Assembly (NCBI GenBank): GCA_947630765.1 | Contig: CANRIX010000002.1 | Location: 39,387-103,386, forward strand | Length of the DNA stretch: 64,000 nt | From: an uncultured Clostridia bacterium | Lineage (GTDB): Bacteria; Bacillota; Clostridia; Oscillospirales; CAG-382 | Reading direction: 5' to 3' | Shown: positions 32,408 through 43,665 of the stretch, one piece after another | Layout of the letters: each line of letters opens with the position of its first letter | Numbering within the stretch: the first letter of the stretch is position 1 | Position numbers and translations under genes: made by a program | The notes under the pieces: model-generated | Told to the model about the DNA's origin: nothing | The model's database searches: none | The model's input: only the letters and a program-made list of their open reading frames with translations

Positions 32408-33089
32408 AGGGAAGGTGCAGTTGTGCGATCTCGGCGAGCAGGCTTTGCTCGTCCGTCGGGTCCAGCCCGCGTGCGAGCCGCCCGGACAGCCGCTTTTCCG
32501 CCTGCGTGCGGACCTTTTCGGCGTAGGCGGCGTAGGCGGCGGTTCGCAGACGTTCCTTGCCGAGGAACAGGTCGGCGTAGCGGTACGGCTGCGGGGCTTC
32601 CCCGGTGCAGCGGACGGCGAGGACGGCGTAGGGGCGGTTCCGTTCGCAGGTGAACGCTTCGCGGTCGATGCGGTAGCCGTTTTCCCATAGGAAGCGCCGC
32701 AGGTCGTCTTGCGCGGTCATCGGCTGGAGAAGGAAGCGGCAGGTCGGGTGCGGGCCGTACCGTTTCAGCAGTTCGGCGATCAGCTCGCCCCCCATGCCGC
32801 AGACGCAGGCGCAGTCGAACGCAAATTCGCCCAGTCCGTCGAACCCGTCCGACAGGCAGAAGCGGATGCGGTCCTCCCCGAACCCGTGCGACGCGGCGTT
32901 GGCCCGTCCGCGTGCAAGCGGACCCGGACGCAGGTCGGACGCGACGGCGAACGCGGCGTCCCCGCGACCGAGCGCACGCAGGGCGAGCATCGCGTGGTCC
33001 GAACCAACGTCCGCCACGCAGCGGAACGGTCCGTATGTATGCAGCAGTTCCGCGACCAGCTCCAGCCGGTTGCCGATGGATCTTGTCAA
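32406..33089 (-). CDS. trmK: tRNA (adenine22-N1)-methyltransferase
   Basis: 227 aa from TTG 33089, which follows AGGAGGAACCGTT on the minus strand. SAM-binding Rossmann motif CVADVGSDHAMLALRAL, acidic loop ASDLRPGPLARGRANAA, and family signature ACVCGMGGELIAELLKRYG, followed by FLLQPMTAQDDLRRFLWENG. TrmK methylates A22 in the D-loop of bacterial tRNAs using SAM. Length is normal. It often neighbours rpoD and a DUF34 gene; that context is not present here. Confidence 0.9.
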   Translation of the reverse strand: MTRSIGNRLELVAELLHTYGPFRCVADVGSDHAMLALRALGRGDAAFAVASDLRPGPLARGRANAASHGFGEDRIRFCLSDGFDGLGEFAFDCACVCGMGGELIAELLKRYGPHPTCRFLLQPMTAQDDLRRFLWENGYRIDREAFTCERNRPYAVLAVRCTGEAPQPYRYADLFLGKERLRTAAYAAYAEKVRTQAEKRLSGRLARGLDPTDEQSLLAEIAQLHLP

Positions 33090-33217
33090 AACGGTTCCTC
33101 CTAAGTAAAATACAATTCAAATATCGTTTCGGAGACGGACATGCGCCGGATCCGAAACTCCTCCAGAGAAAAACGGCGAAGGCGGCGTCAGCATTGACGC
33201 AAGCCGAGCCGGTTTTT

Positions 33218-33350
33218 GACGTGCCGACTTTGTCGGCACGTCTTAAAAGGGGGACTTTTGGGGGGAAAAGCCGGAACAAGGCGAGCACGACGCAGTCGTA
33301 GCACGCAGCCGCCGTGATCGGGTTTTCCCCCCCAAAAAAAGGGTTTCCCG
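33218..33350. repeat. Intergenic palindromic element
   Basis: A perfect 11-bp inverted repeat GACGTGCCGAC-TTT-GTCGGCACGTC (33218-33242) is followed by an imperfect inverted arrangement CTTTTGGGGGGAAAA ... GGTTTTCCCCCCCAAAA. The G6-A4/T4-C7 part resembles an element at 50.1-50.2 kb. Neither half has a convincing U-tract next to a gene end. It fills the 260-bp gap between trmK and a small membrane protein; no gene is seen there. Confidence 0.5.
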
Positions 33351-33355
33351 CCCGG

Positions 33356-33532
33356 TCAGCAGTCCATCTTGTCCTCGAGGGCTTTGAACGCTTTCTTCGC
33401 TTTCTTCTTCAGGCTGCAGGCGCAGGAGCAGCTGTTGACCGCGAGGTTTGCCGCCAGTACGCCCAGCCCGACGCCGACGGCGACGCCGATCATGTTGCAG
33501 ACCATGCGGTGACCGGCGATGAGTTTCTTCAT
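33356..33532 (-). CDS. Small cysteine-rich membrane protein
   Basis: 58 aa from the second ATG (33532), 8 bases after AAAGGA; the first ATG at 33541 overlaps the ribosome site. One membrane helix (MIGVAVGVGLGVLAANLAVN), then CSCACSLKKKAKKAFKALED and a final Cys. No family recognised. Small membrane proteins with such Cys/Lys tails occur in clostridia next to housekeeping genes. Confidence 0.6.
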   Translation of the reverse strand: MKKLIAGHRMVCNMIGVAVGVGLGVLAANLAVNSCSCACSLKKKAKKAFKALEDKMDC

Positions 33533-33713
33533 GCAGAACATCCTTTGAAAACCAATCCTTTCCTGGTTGTTTTGTCTTTGGCAAGGTTAGTTTTGGTTTT
33601 CGGGGACGGAACTATACTACCACAAATTCTTTCCGAACGCAACCTTTTTCTGGAAAAAGCGTGCGGACGGGGAAAAAGAAACGCAAAAAATGCGGAAAGG
33701 TGCAAAAAAGGTC

Positions 33714-33742
33714 TTGACAAATCCGTTTGGATTCGATATAAT
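33714..33742 (+). promoter_or_regulatory. Promoter of yceD-rpmF
   Basis: TTGACA (33714-33719), 17-bp spacer, TATAAT (33737-33742): perfect consensus, followed by a 60-base leader. Confidence 0.92.
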
Positions 33743-33808
33743 AGAACGTAATTGCACGGCGACCGTCGCGGTCCGCCGGAAAGCGAAGGCGGAAAGGGGA
33801 CGGAGCCG

Positions 33809-34318
33809 ATGGTGCTGGATCTGCGGGAGCTTATCGGCGAATCGGTGAAGGTCCTGCCGTTCGCGGAGGAACGCTCGCTTGCGGGCGAGGACGCGAAGGA
33901 ATTTTCCGACGACCTGCTTTCGGGTGTGCTTTCGGCGTCCGGGCGGGTGGAAAACCACGCCGGGTGCCTGACGCTCGAAGGGGAGCTTGCGCTGGACGGC
34001 GAATTCCGCTGTGCGCGGTGCTGCCGGTCGTTCCGCCGGGTCTTTCGGTTCCCGATGTCCTATCGGCTGGCGGAAACGCTCGCCGGGGAGGATACGGAGG
34101 AGTTCCTGCTTCTCGAGGACGGGTGTTTGGACCTTTCGGAGGTCGTGCGGTGCCAGCTTTTGCTGGAGCTGCCCAGCCGGTTCCTCTGCAGGGAGGATTG
34201 CCTCGGGCTGTGTCCGGTCTGCGGCTGCGACCGCAACGTCACGCAGTGTTCCTGCGACCTGCGCGAACGGGATCCCCGCTGGAACGTCCTGCAAAATTTT
34301 TTTGACGAAGAAGATTGA
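33809..34318 (+). CDS. yceD: YceD/DUF177 family protein
   Basis: 169 aa from ATG 33809 after GGAAAGGGGACGGAG; the upstream start at 33752 is not supported by a ribosome site. Family features: CRCC-like Cys pairs (EFRCARCCRSF and EDCLGLCPVCGCDRN) and VVRCQLLLELPSRFLCREDC. YceD proteins are co-transcribed with rpmF across bacteria and are implicated in large-subunit rRNA accumulation. rpmF starts 24 bases after the stop, confirming the pair. Confidence 0.9.
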   Translation: MVLDLRELIGESVKVLPFAEERSLAGEDAKEFSDDLLSGVLSASGRVENHAGCLTLEGELALDGEFRCARCCRSFRRVFRFPMSYRLAETLAGEDTEEFLLLEDGCLDLSEVVRCQLLLELPSRFLCREDCLGLCPVCGCDRNVTQCSCDLRERDPRWNVLQNFFDEED

Positions 34319-34342
34319 GCATACAAAGGAGGTATATGAGAG

Positions 34343-34534
34343 ATGGCAGTTCCCAAGAGAAAAGTCTCCAAAGCGAGGCGCGATAAGCGCCGCTCCGCCG
34401 TCTGGAAGTTGGAGCTTCCCGGCATGATGAAGTGTCCGAAGTGCGGTGCGTACAACCTTTCTCACCGCGTCTGCAAGTCCTGCGGGTATTATCGCCGCAG
34501 AGAAGTCTTGAAGATCGAGGAAGAAAAGGCGTAA
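34343..34534 (+). CDS. rpmF: 50S ribosomal protein L32
   Basis: 63 aa, ATG 34343 after [36 protein letters not shown] is the universal L32 start; the two CxxC pairs (MKCPKCGAY and CKSCGYY) form the zinc-binding C+ form of L32. Forms an operon with yceD. Confidence 0.98.
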   Translation: MAVPKRKVSKARRDKRRSAVWKLELPGMMKCPKCGAYNLSHRVCKSCGYYRRREVLKIEEEKA

Positions 34535-34540
34535 AGAAAA

Positions 34541-34583
34541 GCGTGTTGCTCAGCTACTACGGCACCGAGCGGCACGCCTTTTT
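34541..34583 (+). terminator. Terminator after rpmF
   Basis: GCGTGTTGCTC ... GAGCGGCACGC with a 15-base loop, followed by CTTTTT. Confidence 0.75.
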
Positions 34584-34616
34584 CGTATCACGGCGTTTTC
34601 AGGAGGAAAGGGACGA

Positions 34617-35936
34617 ATGGTAGAGATTCGGGGCATACAGCCCGGCAGTCCCGCGGCGAAGGCCGGCGTCTGTCCGGGCGACCTGCTGCTGACGGTCAAC
34701 GGCGAAGCGATCCGGGACGTGCTGGATTACCGTTTCTTCGCGACCGACCCGCACTGCGTTCTGACCGTTTCCCGGGGCGGGGAGGAGCTGACGTTCCGCC
34801 TGCGCAACCGCGTCTACGAGGAGCTGGGGCTGGAATTCGGCAGTTACCTGATGGACGAGAAGAAGCGCTGTGCGAACAATTGCATCTTCTGCTTTATCGA
34901 CCAGAACCCCCCGGGGATGCGTGAGACCATCTACTTCAAGGACGACGACGAACGCCTGTCCTTCCTGATGGGGAATTATGTCACCCTGACGAACCTGAAG
35001 GACAGCGACGTCGACCGCATCGTTCGGATGCGAATTTCCCCGGTCAACGTTTCGGTTCACACGATGAACCCCGAGCTTCGCGTAAAAATGATGCGAAATC
35101 GGTTCGCCGGGGAGAAATTGCGCTACCTGAAACAGCTCGACGACGGCGGGATCCGCATCAACGCCCAGTTGGTGCTCTGCCGGGGGATCAACGACGGCGA
35201 CGAGTTGGATTTTTCGATGAACGAATTATGTAAACTTGAAAACCTCGAAAGCGTCGCGTGCGTTCCGTGCGGAATGACCGCCCACCGCGAAGGGCTGACC
35301 GAGATCCCGCCCTACGACCGGGAGTCCGCGCAGGACGTGGTCGAACGCGTCGAGCGGAAGGCGGCGGAATGCCTGCGGACGCGTGGGTCGCGGACGGTGT
35401 ACGCGTCGGACGAATTCTACCTGACCGCCGTCCTGCCGATCCCGCCTGCGGAAGCCTACGAGGATTATCCACAGCTGGAAAACGGCGTCGGGATGCTCCG
35501 GCTGCACGCCGAGGAGTTCCGCGAAGCGCTGGAAACTTGCGCGGACGCGCCGACCCACCGTCACGTCAGCATCGCGACCGGCGTCGCCGCCGAAGCGCAT
35601 ATGCGGGAGCTCGCGTCGCTCGTTTGCGCCCGGTTCCCGTCGCTTCGCGTGGACGTCCACGCGATCCGCAACCGTTTCTTCGGCGAAAGCATCACGGTCA
35701 GCGGGCTGGTGACCGGCGGGGACCTGATCGAGCAGCTTACCGGGCTTCCGCTCGGGGAAGTCCTGCTCCTGCCGGAGAATATGCTCCGCCACGAGGGGGA
35801 CCTGTTCCTCGACGGCGTCAGCCTTGACGACGTGCGGGAAAAATTGGGCGTGCGGGTCGAAGTGACGGACCGGGACGGGGGAGACCTGCTCGCAAAACTG
35901 CTTGGAACCGATAAAGGAGAGAAAACGGATGGCTAA
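34617..35936 (+). CDS. DUF512 protein: PDZ-like + Fe-S radical-SAM-like
   Basis: 439 aa, ATG 34617 after AGGAGGAAAGGGACGA. Residues 1-65 form a PDZ-like domain (IRGIQPGSPAAKAGVCPGDL). KKRCANNCIFCFIDQNPPGM (around residue 82) carries the CxxxCxxC cluster motif of the radical-SAM-related N-terminal domain, followed by YFKDDDERLSFLMGNYVTLT. The rest is DUF512 (VYASDEFYLTAVLPIPPAEA; TGVAAEAHM). The family is conserved in clostridia directly upstream of der, as here, and is of unproven function, probably linked to translation or membrane biogenesis. Overlaps der by 8 bases. Confidence 0.93.
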   Translation: MVEIRGIQPGSPAAKAGVCPGDLLLTVNGEAIRDVLDYRFFATDPHCVLTVSRGGEELTFRLRNRVYEELGLEFGSYLMDEKKRCANNCIFCFIDQNPPGMRETIYFKDDDERLSFLMGNYVTLTNLKDSDVDRIVRMRISPVNVSVHTMNPELRVKMMRNRFAGEKLRYLKQLDDGGIRINAQLVLCRGINDGDELDFSMNELCKLENLESVACVPCGMTAHREGLTEIPPYDRESAQDVVERVERKAAECLRTRGSRTVYASDEFYLTAVLPIPPAEAYEDYPQLENGVGMLRLHAEEFREALETCADAPTHRHVSIATGVAAEAHMRELASLVCARFPSLRVDVHAIRNRFFGESITVSGLVTGGDLIEQLTGLPLGEVLLLPENMLRHEGDLFLDGVSLDDVREKLGVRVEVTDRDGGDLLAKLLGTDKGEKTDG

Positions 35937-37251
35937 AGGAGTCGTTGCGGTCATCGGGCGACCGAACGTGGGCAAAAGCACGCTGTTCAACCGTCTGACC
36001 GGTGCGCGGACCGCGATCGTGGAGGACACCCCCGGCGTGACCCGGGACCGCCTCTACCGGGACGTGGAATGGAACGGGCGGACCTTCCGCCTGATCGACA
36101 CGGGCGGCATCGAGCCGCAGACGGACAGCCCGCTGCTCGTGCAGATGCGCGACCAGGCGGAGATCGCCGTGCGGCACGCGGACGTGCTGGTGTTCCTGTG
36201 CGACCTGAAAAGCGGTCTGACGGACGCCGACCGCGACATCGCGACCATGCTGCGCAAGGCGCACAAGCCGGTGCTCGTCGCGGTCAATAAGGTCGACAGC
36301 GTCGGCGAAACGCCGGCGGAGTTTTATGAGTTTTACGCCCTCGGCTTCGAGGAGGTCTTTCCGCTTTCCTCGCTGAGCGGCACCGGCACGGGCGACCTGC
36401 TCGACCGCGTCGTGGAGCTGCTTCCGCCGGAGGACGGTCCGTCCGCCGACGAGGGGCGCATTCGCGTCGCCGTCATCGGCAAGCCGAACGCGGGGAAAAG
36501 CTCGCTGATCAACCGCATCTGCGGGGAGGACCGCGTCATCGTTTCCGATATGGCGGGCACGACGCGGGACGCGGTGGACACCTACGTCGACAATCCGTTC
36601 GGGCGGTACGTCCTCGTCGACACGGCGGGCATTCGGCGAAGCGCGCGGATCGAGGACCGCGTCGAGAAGTACAGCGTCCTGCGTGCGAACATGGCGGTCG
36701 AAAACAGCGACGTCTGCCTGATCCTCATCGACGCGAACGAGGGCATCACGTCCCAGGACGAACACATCGCGGGGCTCGCGCACAACGCGGGCAAGGCGAG
36801 CGTGATCGTCGTCAACAAGTGGGATCTGATCGAAAAGGACAACAAGACGCACGACGCGTTCGTCAGAAGCGTCCGCACGGCGCTCGCCTATATGCCCTAC
36901 GCCCCGATCCTGTTCGTTTCGGCGAAAACCGGGCAACGGCTCGACAAGCTCTTTCCGCTCGTCAACGACGTCTACCGCGAATCCTGCAAACGCATCACGA
37001 CCGGCGTACTCAACGATTTCCTGACGGACATCACCGACCGCGTCCAGCCGCCGACGGACAAGGGACGCCGCCTGAAGCTCTACTACATGACCCAGACCGG
37101 GACCAATCCGCCGACCTTCGCCTGCTTCTGCAACAGTGCCGACCTGTTCCACTATTCCTACCAGCGGTATATCGAAAACTGCCTGCGGGACACGTTCGGG
37201 TTCGACGGGACGCCCATCCGACTCATCATCAAGCAAAAAGGAGACGAATGA
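35929..37251 (+). CDS. der: Ribosome biogenesis GTPase Der (EngA)
   Basis: 440 aa from ATG 35929 after AAAGGAGAGAAAACGG, so the ORF-track start 35902 is not used. Two consecutive G domains: first P-loop GRPNVGKSTLF with DTGGIE and NKVD; second GKPNAGKSSLI with DTAGIRR and NKWD; then the KH-like C-terminal domain (YYMTQTGTNPPTFACFCN). It is essential for 50S assembly. One base separates it from plsY, whose ribosome site lies in the der 3' end. Confidence 0.97.
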   Translation: MAKGVVAVIGRPNVGKSTLFNRLTGARTAIVEDTPGVTRDRLYRDVEWNGRTFRLIDTGGIEPQTDSPLLVQMRDQAEIAVRHADVLVFLCDLKSGLTDADRDIATMLRKAHKPVLVAVNKVDSVGETPAEFYEFYALGFEEVFPLSSLSGTGTGDLLDRVVELLPPEDGPSADEGRIRVAVIGKPNAGKSSLINRICGEDRVIVSDMAGTTRDAVDTYVDNPFGRYVLVDTAGIRRSARIEDRVEKYSVLRANMAVENSDVCLILIDANEGITSQDEHIAGLAHNAGKASVIVVNKWDLIEKDNKTHDAFVRSVRTALAYMPYAPILFVSAKTGQRLDKLFPLVNDVYRESCKRITTGVLNDFLTDITDRVQPPTDKGRRLKLYYMTQTGTNPPTFACFCNSADLFHYSYQRYIENCLRDTFGFDGTPIRLIIKQKGDE

Positions 37252-37252
37252 G

Positions 37253-38017
37253 ATGCTGCAATTCTTTCAGTGGCTCTGGACCGCGCTCGGCGTGACCGAA
37301 CGCCTGCACTTCGGGGAAAATGAGACCTTTCAGGGGTTCCTCAACTGGCTGCACGGCGACCTGCTCGAAAGCGGAAAATCAATGGAGGCAGCGCTTGTCT
37401 TCTGCGCGGCGGTGCTCGTCTGCAGCGTCCTGCCGTACCTGCTCGGCAGCCTGAATGCCGCCATCATCGTTTCGCGTGTGCGTTATCACGACGACGTCCG
37501 CAAGCACGGCTCCGGCAACGCCGGACTGACCAATATGGCACGCGTCTACGGCAAGCAGGCCGCCCTGTTCACCCTGCTCGGCGACGTCGCCAAGCAGTTC
37601 CTGTCCGTCGTCATCGGCATCGTCGCCTGCGGCGAGTGGGGGGCATACTTCGCCGGGGTGTTCTGCATGTTTGGGCATATCTTCCCGCTGTACTACCATT
37701 TCAAGGGCGGAAAGGGCGTTCTGACCGCCGCGACCATGGTTTTGATGATCGACTGGCAGGTGTTTCTCATCGCGTTCCTGCTCTTTGTCGTCACCGTGCT
37801 GATCACGCAGTACGTTTCGCTCGGCTCCATCATCGCCGGGTTCGCCCTGCCGGGCATCGTCTACTGCAGCGCGACCCTGCGCGGGACCCTTCCGTCCCTA
37901 CCGGCGATCCTCTTTTCGGTTTTCATCGGTCTGATGCTGATCTTCATGCACCGTTCCAATATCCGCCGCCTGTTCAACGGGACGGAGAATAAGTTCCATT
38001 TCAAGAAGAATAAGTAG
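37253..38017 (+). CDS. plsY: Acyl-phosphate glycerol-3-phosphate acyltransferase PlsY
   Basis: 254 aa from ATG 37253 after AAAAGGAGACGAATG. Multi-pass membrane enzyme that acylates glycerol-3-phosphate in phospholipid synthesis. Signatures: YLLGSLNAAIIVSRV, the glycine-rich HGSGNAGLTNMARVYGKQAA, and FKGGKGVLTA (acyl-phosphate site). Typical PlsY is about 200 aa; here there is a 45-residue N-terminal extension (FFQWLWTALGVTERLHFGEN) that may be an extra amphipathic segment. The order DUF512-der-plsY is a known clostridial arrangement. Confidence 0.95.
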   Translation: MLQFFQWLWTALGVTERLHFGENETFQGFLNWLHGDLLESGKSMEAALVFCAAVLVCSVLPYLLGSLNAAIIVSRVRYHDDVRKHGSGNAGLTNMARVYGKQAALFTLLGDVAKQFLSVVIGIVACGEWGAYFAGVFCMFGHIFPLYYHFKGGKGVLTAATMVLMIDWQVFLIAFLLFVVTVLITQYVSLGSIIAGFALPGIVYCSATLRGTLPSLPAILFSVFIGLMLIFMHRSNIRRLFNGTENKFHFKKNK

Positions 38018-38042
38018 GGCAAACAGCGCCCCTCGGCAAAGG

Positions 38043-38074
38043 AAAAACGGACCCGACGAACGGGTCCGTTTTTT
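38043..38074. terminator. Bidirectional terminator between plsY and iscU
   Basis: AAAAACGGACCCG-ACGAA-CGGGTCCGTTTTTT; U-tracts on both strands serve the convergent operons. Confidence 0.93.
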
Positions 38075-38087
38075 GTGTGTTGAGAAA

Positions 38088-38492
38088 CTATCCTTCCACG
38101 ACGGTCGTTTCGGTCGTTTTGCCGGAACGCTTGTTGTAATCGTCGATGGCGGCGCGGATCGCCTCCTCCGCCAAAACGGAGCAGTGCAGCTTGTGGGCGG
38201 GAAGCCCGTCGAGCGCCTCGGCGATCGCCTGATTGGTCAGTTCGAGCGCCTGATCGACCGGCTTGCCCTTGATCATCTCGGTCGCCATCGAGCTCGAGGC
38301 GATCGCGGAGCCGCAGCCGAAGGTTTCAAACTTCACGTCGACGATGATGTCGTTTTCGATCTTGAGGTAAATTTTCATGATGTCGCCGCAGCGGGCGTTG
38401 CCCACTTCGCCGATGCCGTTGGCGTCCGGTAGACTGCCGACGTTGCGCGGGTGGGTGAAATGATCCATCACTTTTTCACTGTAGAGTGCCAT
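38088..38492 (-). CDS. iscU: Fe-S cluster assembly scaffold, IscU/NifU N-terminal type
   Basis: 134 aa. Conserved cluster-ligand cysteines in NARCGDIMKI, FGCGSAIASSSMAT and KLHCSVLAEEAI; the Asp after the first Cys (CGD) is typical. It receives sulfur from the cysteine desulfurase encoded 27 bases upstream and builds Fe-S clusters. The opening MALYSEKVMDHFTHPRNVGS is characteristic of the clostridial form. Normal length. Confidence 0.95.
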   Translation of the reverse strand: MALYSEKVMDHFTHPRNVGSLPDANGIGEVGNARCGDIMKIYLKIENDIIVDVKFETFGCGSAIASSSMATEMIKGKPVDQALELTNQAIAEALDGLPAHKLHCSVLAEEAIRAAIDDYNKRSGKTTETTVVEG

Positions 38493-38519
38493 AAAAAATC
38501 GTCCGTCCTTTCGACAATA

Positions 38520-39722
38520 TCACAGCAGGAACTGTTTTTCGCCCGCCTCGAGCTCTTTCCAGACCGGGGACATTCCGCGCAGTTTTTCGACCGCCCACGG
38601 GACCCAGCGCAGGACTTCGTCCACCTCTTCGTCGGTGTTTTCCGCGTCCAGCGTCAGACGCAGCGACCCGTGCGCGACTTCGTGCGGACGCCCGATCGCG
38701 AGCAGGACGTGGCTCGGGTCCAGCGACCCGGACGTGCAGGCGGACCCGGACGACGCGCAGATGCCCTTCTGGTCCAGCAGCAGCAGCAGCGATTCGCCCT
38801 CGATCCCCTCAAAGCAGAAGCTGACGTTCCCCGGCAGACGCGACGTGCGGTCGCCGTTGAGGGCGCTGTGCGGGATCTTGCCCAGCCCGTCGATCAGCCG
38901 GTCCCGCATTCTGCCGACGGATACGGTGTTCCGTTCCATGCCGTCGACCGCTTCGCGCAGCGCCGCCGCCATCGCGACGACCCCGGCGACGTTTTCCGTC
39001 CCCGCGCGCTTCCCACGTTCTTGCGCGCCGCCTTCGACTAGCGTCGCGAGCGGGATCCCCTTGCGGCAGTACAGCAGCCCGACCCCTTTTGGACCGTGGA
39101 ACTTGTGCGCCGAAATGCACAGCAGGTCGATGTTTTGCGCCTGCACGTCGATCGGCAGATGCCCGGCGGCCTGCACGGCGTCGGTATGGAACAGCACGCC
39201 CGCCTCCCGGCAGACCTTCCCGATCTCCGCGATCGGCTGGATCGTCCCGATCTCGTTGTTCGCGTACATCACGCTGACCAGGCAGGTATCCGGTCGAATC
39301 GCCGCACGGACCTCCTCCGCCGTCACCAGCCCGTTCTCGTGCACGTCCAGCAGGGTGACCTCAAAGCCTTCCCGACCGAGCTGCTCAAGCGTATGCAGGA
39401 CGGCGTGATGCTCGAACGCCGTCGAGATGATATGCGTCTTTCCCTTCCGCTTGCCCCACGCCGCCGCGGTCCGAAGGGCTTGGTTGTCCGCTTCGCTCCC
39501 GCCGGACGTGAAGGTCAGTTCCTTCGCCGTCGCGCCCAGCAGGCTCGCGAGCTCCTCGCGGGCGCCTTCCAGCGCTTCCTTGGCTTTCTGCCCGACCGTG
39601 TGCAGGCTCGACGGGTTGCCGTATTCCTCCGTCAGGAACGGCAACATCGCCTCGACCGCACGCTTGCTCATTCCCGTCGTGGCGGCATGGTCCAGATAGA
39701 TCCGCTTTCCGTTCTCTTCCAT
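38520..39722 (-). CDS. iscS: Cysteine desulfurase (IscS/NifS)
   Basis: 400 aa from ATG 39722 (MEENGKRIYLDHAATT); the ORF-track start at 39773 lies between the promoter elements and is excluded by the transcription start. PLP enzyme that moves cysteine sulfur to IscU. PLP Lys in CISAHKFHGPKGVG; catalytic Cys loop CASSGSACTSGSLDPS; YLDHAATTGMSKRAVEAML at the N-terminus. Group I type with the longer active-site loop. Operon iscS-iscU, promoter at 39792-39764 on the minus strand; no iscR in the window. Confidence 0.95.
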   Translation of the reverse strand: MEENGKRIYLDHAATTGMSKRAVEAMLPFLTEEYGNPSSLHTVGQKAKEALEGAREELASLLGATAKELTFTSGGSEADNQALRTAAAWGKRKGKTHIISTAFEHHAVLHTLEQLGREGFEVTLLDVHENGLVTAEEVRAAIRPDTCLVSVMYANNEIGTIQPIAEIGKVCREAGVLFHTDAVQAAGHLPIDVQAQNIDLLCISAHKFHGPKGVGLLYCRKGIPLATLVEGGAQERGKRAGTENVAGVVAMAAALREAVDGMERNTVSVGRMRDRLIDGLGKIPHSALNGDRTSRLPGNVSFCFEGIEGESLLLLLDQKGICASSGSACTSGSLDPSHVLLAIGRPHEVAHGSLRLTLDAENTDEEVDEVLRWVPWAVEKLRGMSPVWKELEAGEKQFLL

Positions 39723-39763
39723 GCGTTTCCGCTTTTCACTCCTTTGCATTTCCTTCCGCATGC

Positions 39764-39792
39764 AGTATACCACATAAAACCCACCTTGTCAA
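39764..39792 (-). promoter_or_regulatory. iscS-iscU promoter
   Basis: Minus strand TTGACA (39792-39787), 17-bp spacer, TATACT (39769-39764). Confidence 0.88.
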
Positions 39793-39851
39793 TAGGATTT
39801 AGCGGAACCAGCGAAAATATTTTGCATTTTTCGGCGGAAATTTTCGGAAAA

Positions 39852-40463
39852 TCACACGTCGATGGGGCGGCCGGGGCGGTAGAACAGGCGGTCGCGCTCG
39901 GAGATCTCACGCAGGACGCGGCAGGGGTTGCCGACGGCGACGACGTTCGCGGGCAGGTCCTTCGTCACGACGCTGCCGGCGCCGACGACGGTGTTGTCCC
40001 CGATCGTCACGCCAGGCAGCAGCACCGCCCCCGCACCGATCCAGACGTTCCGCCCGATGTGCACCGGCAGGTTGTACTGGTACGCCTGTGCGCGAAGCGA
40101 CGGCTCGACCGGGTGACCGCCGGTCGCAACCGTGACGTTCGGACCGAACATACAGCAGTCCCCGACCGTGATCTCCCCGTCGTCGACCAGCGTCAGGTTG
40201 AAGTTCGCGTACACGTTTTTCCCGAACGTGACGTACTTGCCCGCCCAGTTCGCGTGGAACGGCGGCTCGATATAGCACCCGTCCCCGATTGCGCGGAACA
40301 TCTGCCGCAGAAGCGCCGTCCGCTTCTCCGCTTCGTGCGGGCGCGTCGCGTTGTAGTCGTACAGCAGTTCCAGCCGGTCGAGCTGCTCCTTCTGCAGTTC
40401 TTCGTCCGTCGGCAGGTACAGCCGCCCGTCCGCCATTCGTTCGTGCAGTTCTTTTAAGTCCAT
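39852..40463 (-). CDS. Sugar O-acetyltransferase (maltose/galactoside acetyltransferase family)
   Basis: 203 aa, ATG 40463 after AAGGAGGCAACCCC on the minus strand. N-terminal maltose-acetyltransferase domain (MADGRLYLPTDEELQKEQLD, then LLYDYNATRP) and a left-handed beta-helix made of hexapeptide repeats (VTFGKNVYANFNLTLVDDGE; IGAGAVLLPGVTIGDNTVVG). Catalytic His lies in TVATGGHPVEP. Transfers acetyl from acetyl-CoA to sugar hydroxyls, often thought to be detoxification. Single-gene unit. Confidence 0.9.
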   Translation of the reverse strand: MDLKELHERMADGRLYLPTDEELQKEQLDRLELLYDYNATRPHEAEKRTALLRQMFRAIGDGCYIEPPFHANWAGKYVTFGKNVYANFNLTLVDDGEITVGDCCMFGPNVTVATGGHPVEPSLRAQAYQYNLPVHIGRNVWIGAGAVLLPGVTIGDNTVVGAGSVVTKDLPANVVAVGNPCRVLREISERDRLFYRPGRPIDV

Positions 40464-40509
40464 GGGGTTGCCTCCTTCGCCATTGGCGTTTTTTTGAAAG
40501 ATTTCGCTC

Positions 40510-43083
<2,574 letters not shown>

Positions 43084-43199
43084 AATAGCACTCCTTTCGG
43101 GAAACTGCTTTTTCATATCCGATCTTTTATCAGATACAAGGGTAGTATACCCGAATATTATGAACATTTCGATATATTACTGTGTATATTCTATGAATT

Positions 43200-43226
43200 T
43201 TAGCACTCTTTCGATTAGAGTGCTGA
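43200..43226 (-). promoter_or_regulatory. CIRCE operator (HrcA binding site) of clpB
   Basis: TTAGCACTC-N9-GAGTGCTGA, one base off the consensus TTAGCACTC-N9-GAGTGCTAA. It sits in the gap between clpB and the divergent spoIIA operon; clpB is the likely target. Confidence 0.93.
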
Positions 43227-43332
43227 TTTTGCAAAAATCCTTTGGAAATTTCGGCGACCCGACGGGTTCCGACAAAATCGGTGCGCAGGGTCTGCTATAC
43301 TGAACGGGAAAAACGAAAGGAGCGGCGAAGGG

Positions 43333-43665
43333 ATGAACTTTTCCACAGAAAAAAGCGGGGACAAGCTGCGGCTGTACCTGCGCGGGGAGATCGACCACCA
43401 CAATGCGGCGGAAGTCCGCACACGCATCGATCGGATCCTCGAAACCGAGCTGCCGGGGGTGTTCTACTTCAACCTGTCCGGCGTGACCTTCTGCGATTCG
43501 TCTGGGCTGGGGCTGGTGATGGGTCGCATGCGCAAGTGTGCGATGCAGGACACGTCGCTGATCGTGGAAGCGCCGTCGGAGGCGGTCATGAAAATTCTCA
43601 ATATCGCGGGGATGGACAAGCTACTCCGCATCGAAAGGAGCAACGGCAATGGCAAGGCGAGCTGA
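43333..43665 (+). CDS. spoIIAA: Anti-anti-sigma factor SpoIIAA
   Basis: 110 aa, ATG 43333 after GAAAGGAGCGGCGAAGGG. STAS domain: LYLRGEIDHHNAAEVRTRID and the phosphorylation site FCDSSGLGLVMGR (Ser phosphorylated by SpoIIAB). Dephosphorylated SpoIIAA frees sigma-F in the forespore. Overlaps spoIIAB by 17 bases; together with sigF it forms the classic operon. Confidence 0.96.
   Translation: MNFSTEKSGDKLRLYLRGEIDHHNAAEVRTRIDRILETELPGVFYFNLSGVTFCDSSGLGLVMGRMRKCAMQDTSLIVEAPSEAVMKILNIAGMDKLLRIERSNGNGKAS

Noticed and set aside
35818-37236. 472-aa minus-strand ORF opposite der
   Set aside because: Shadow of der caused by high GC third positions; der motifs are intact on the plus strand.
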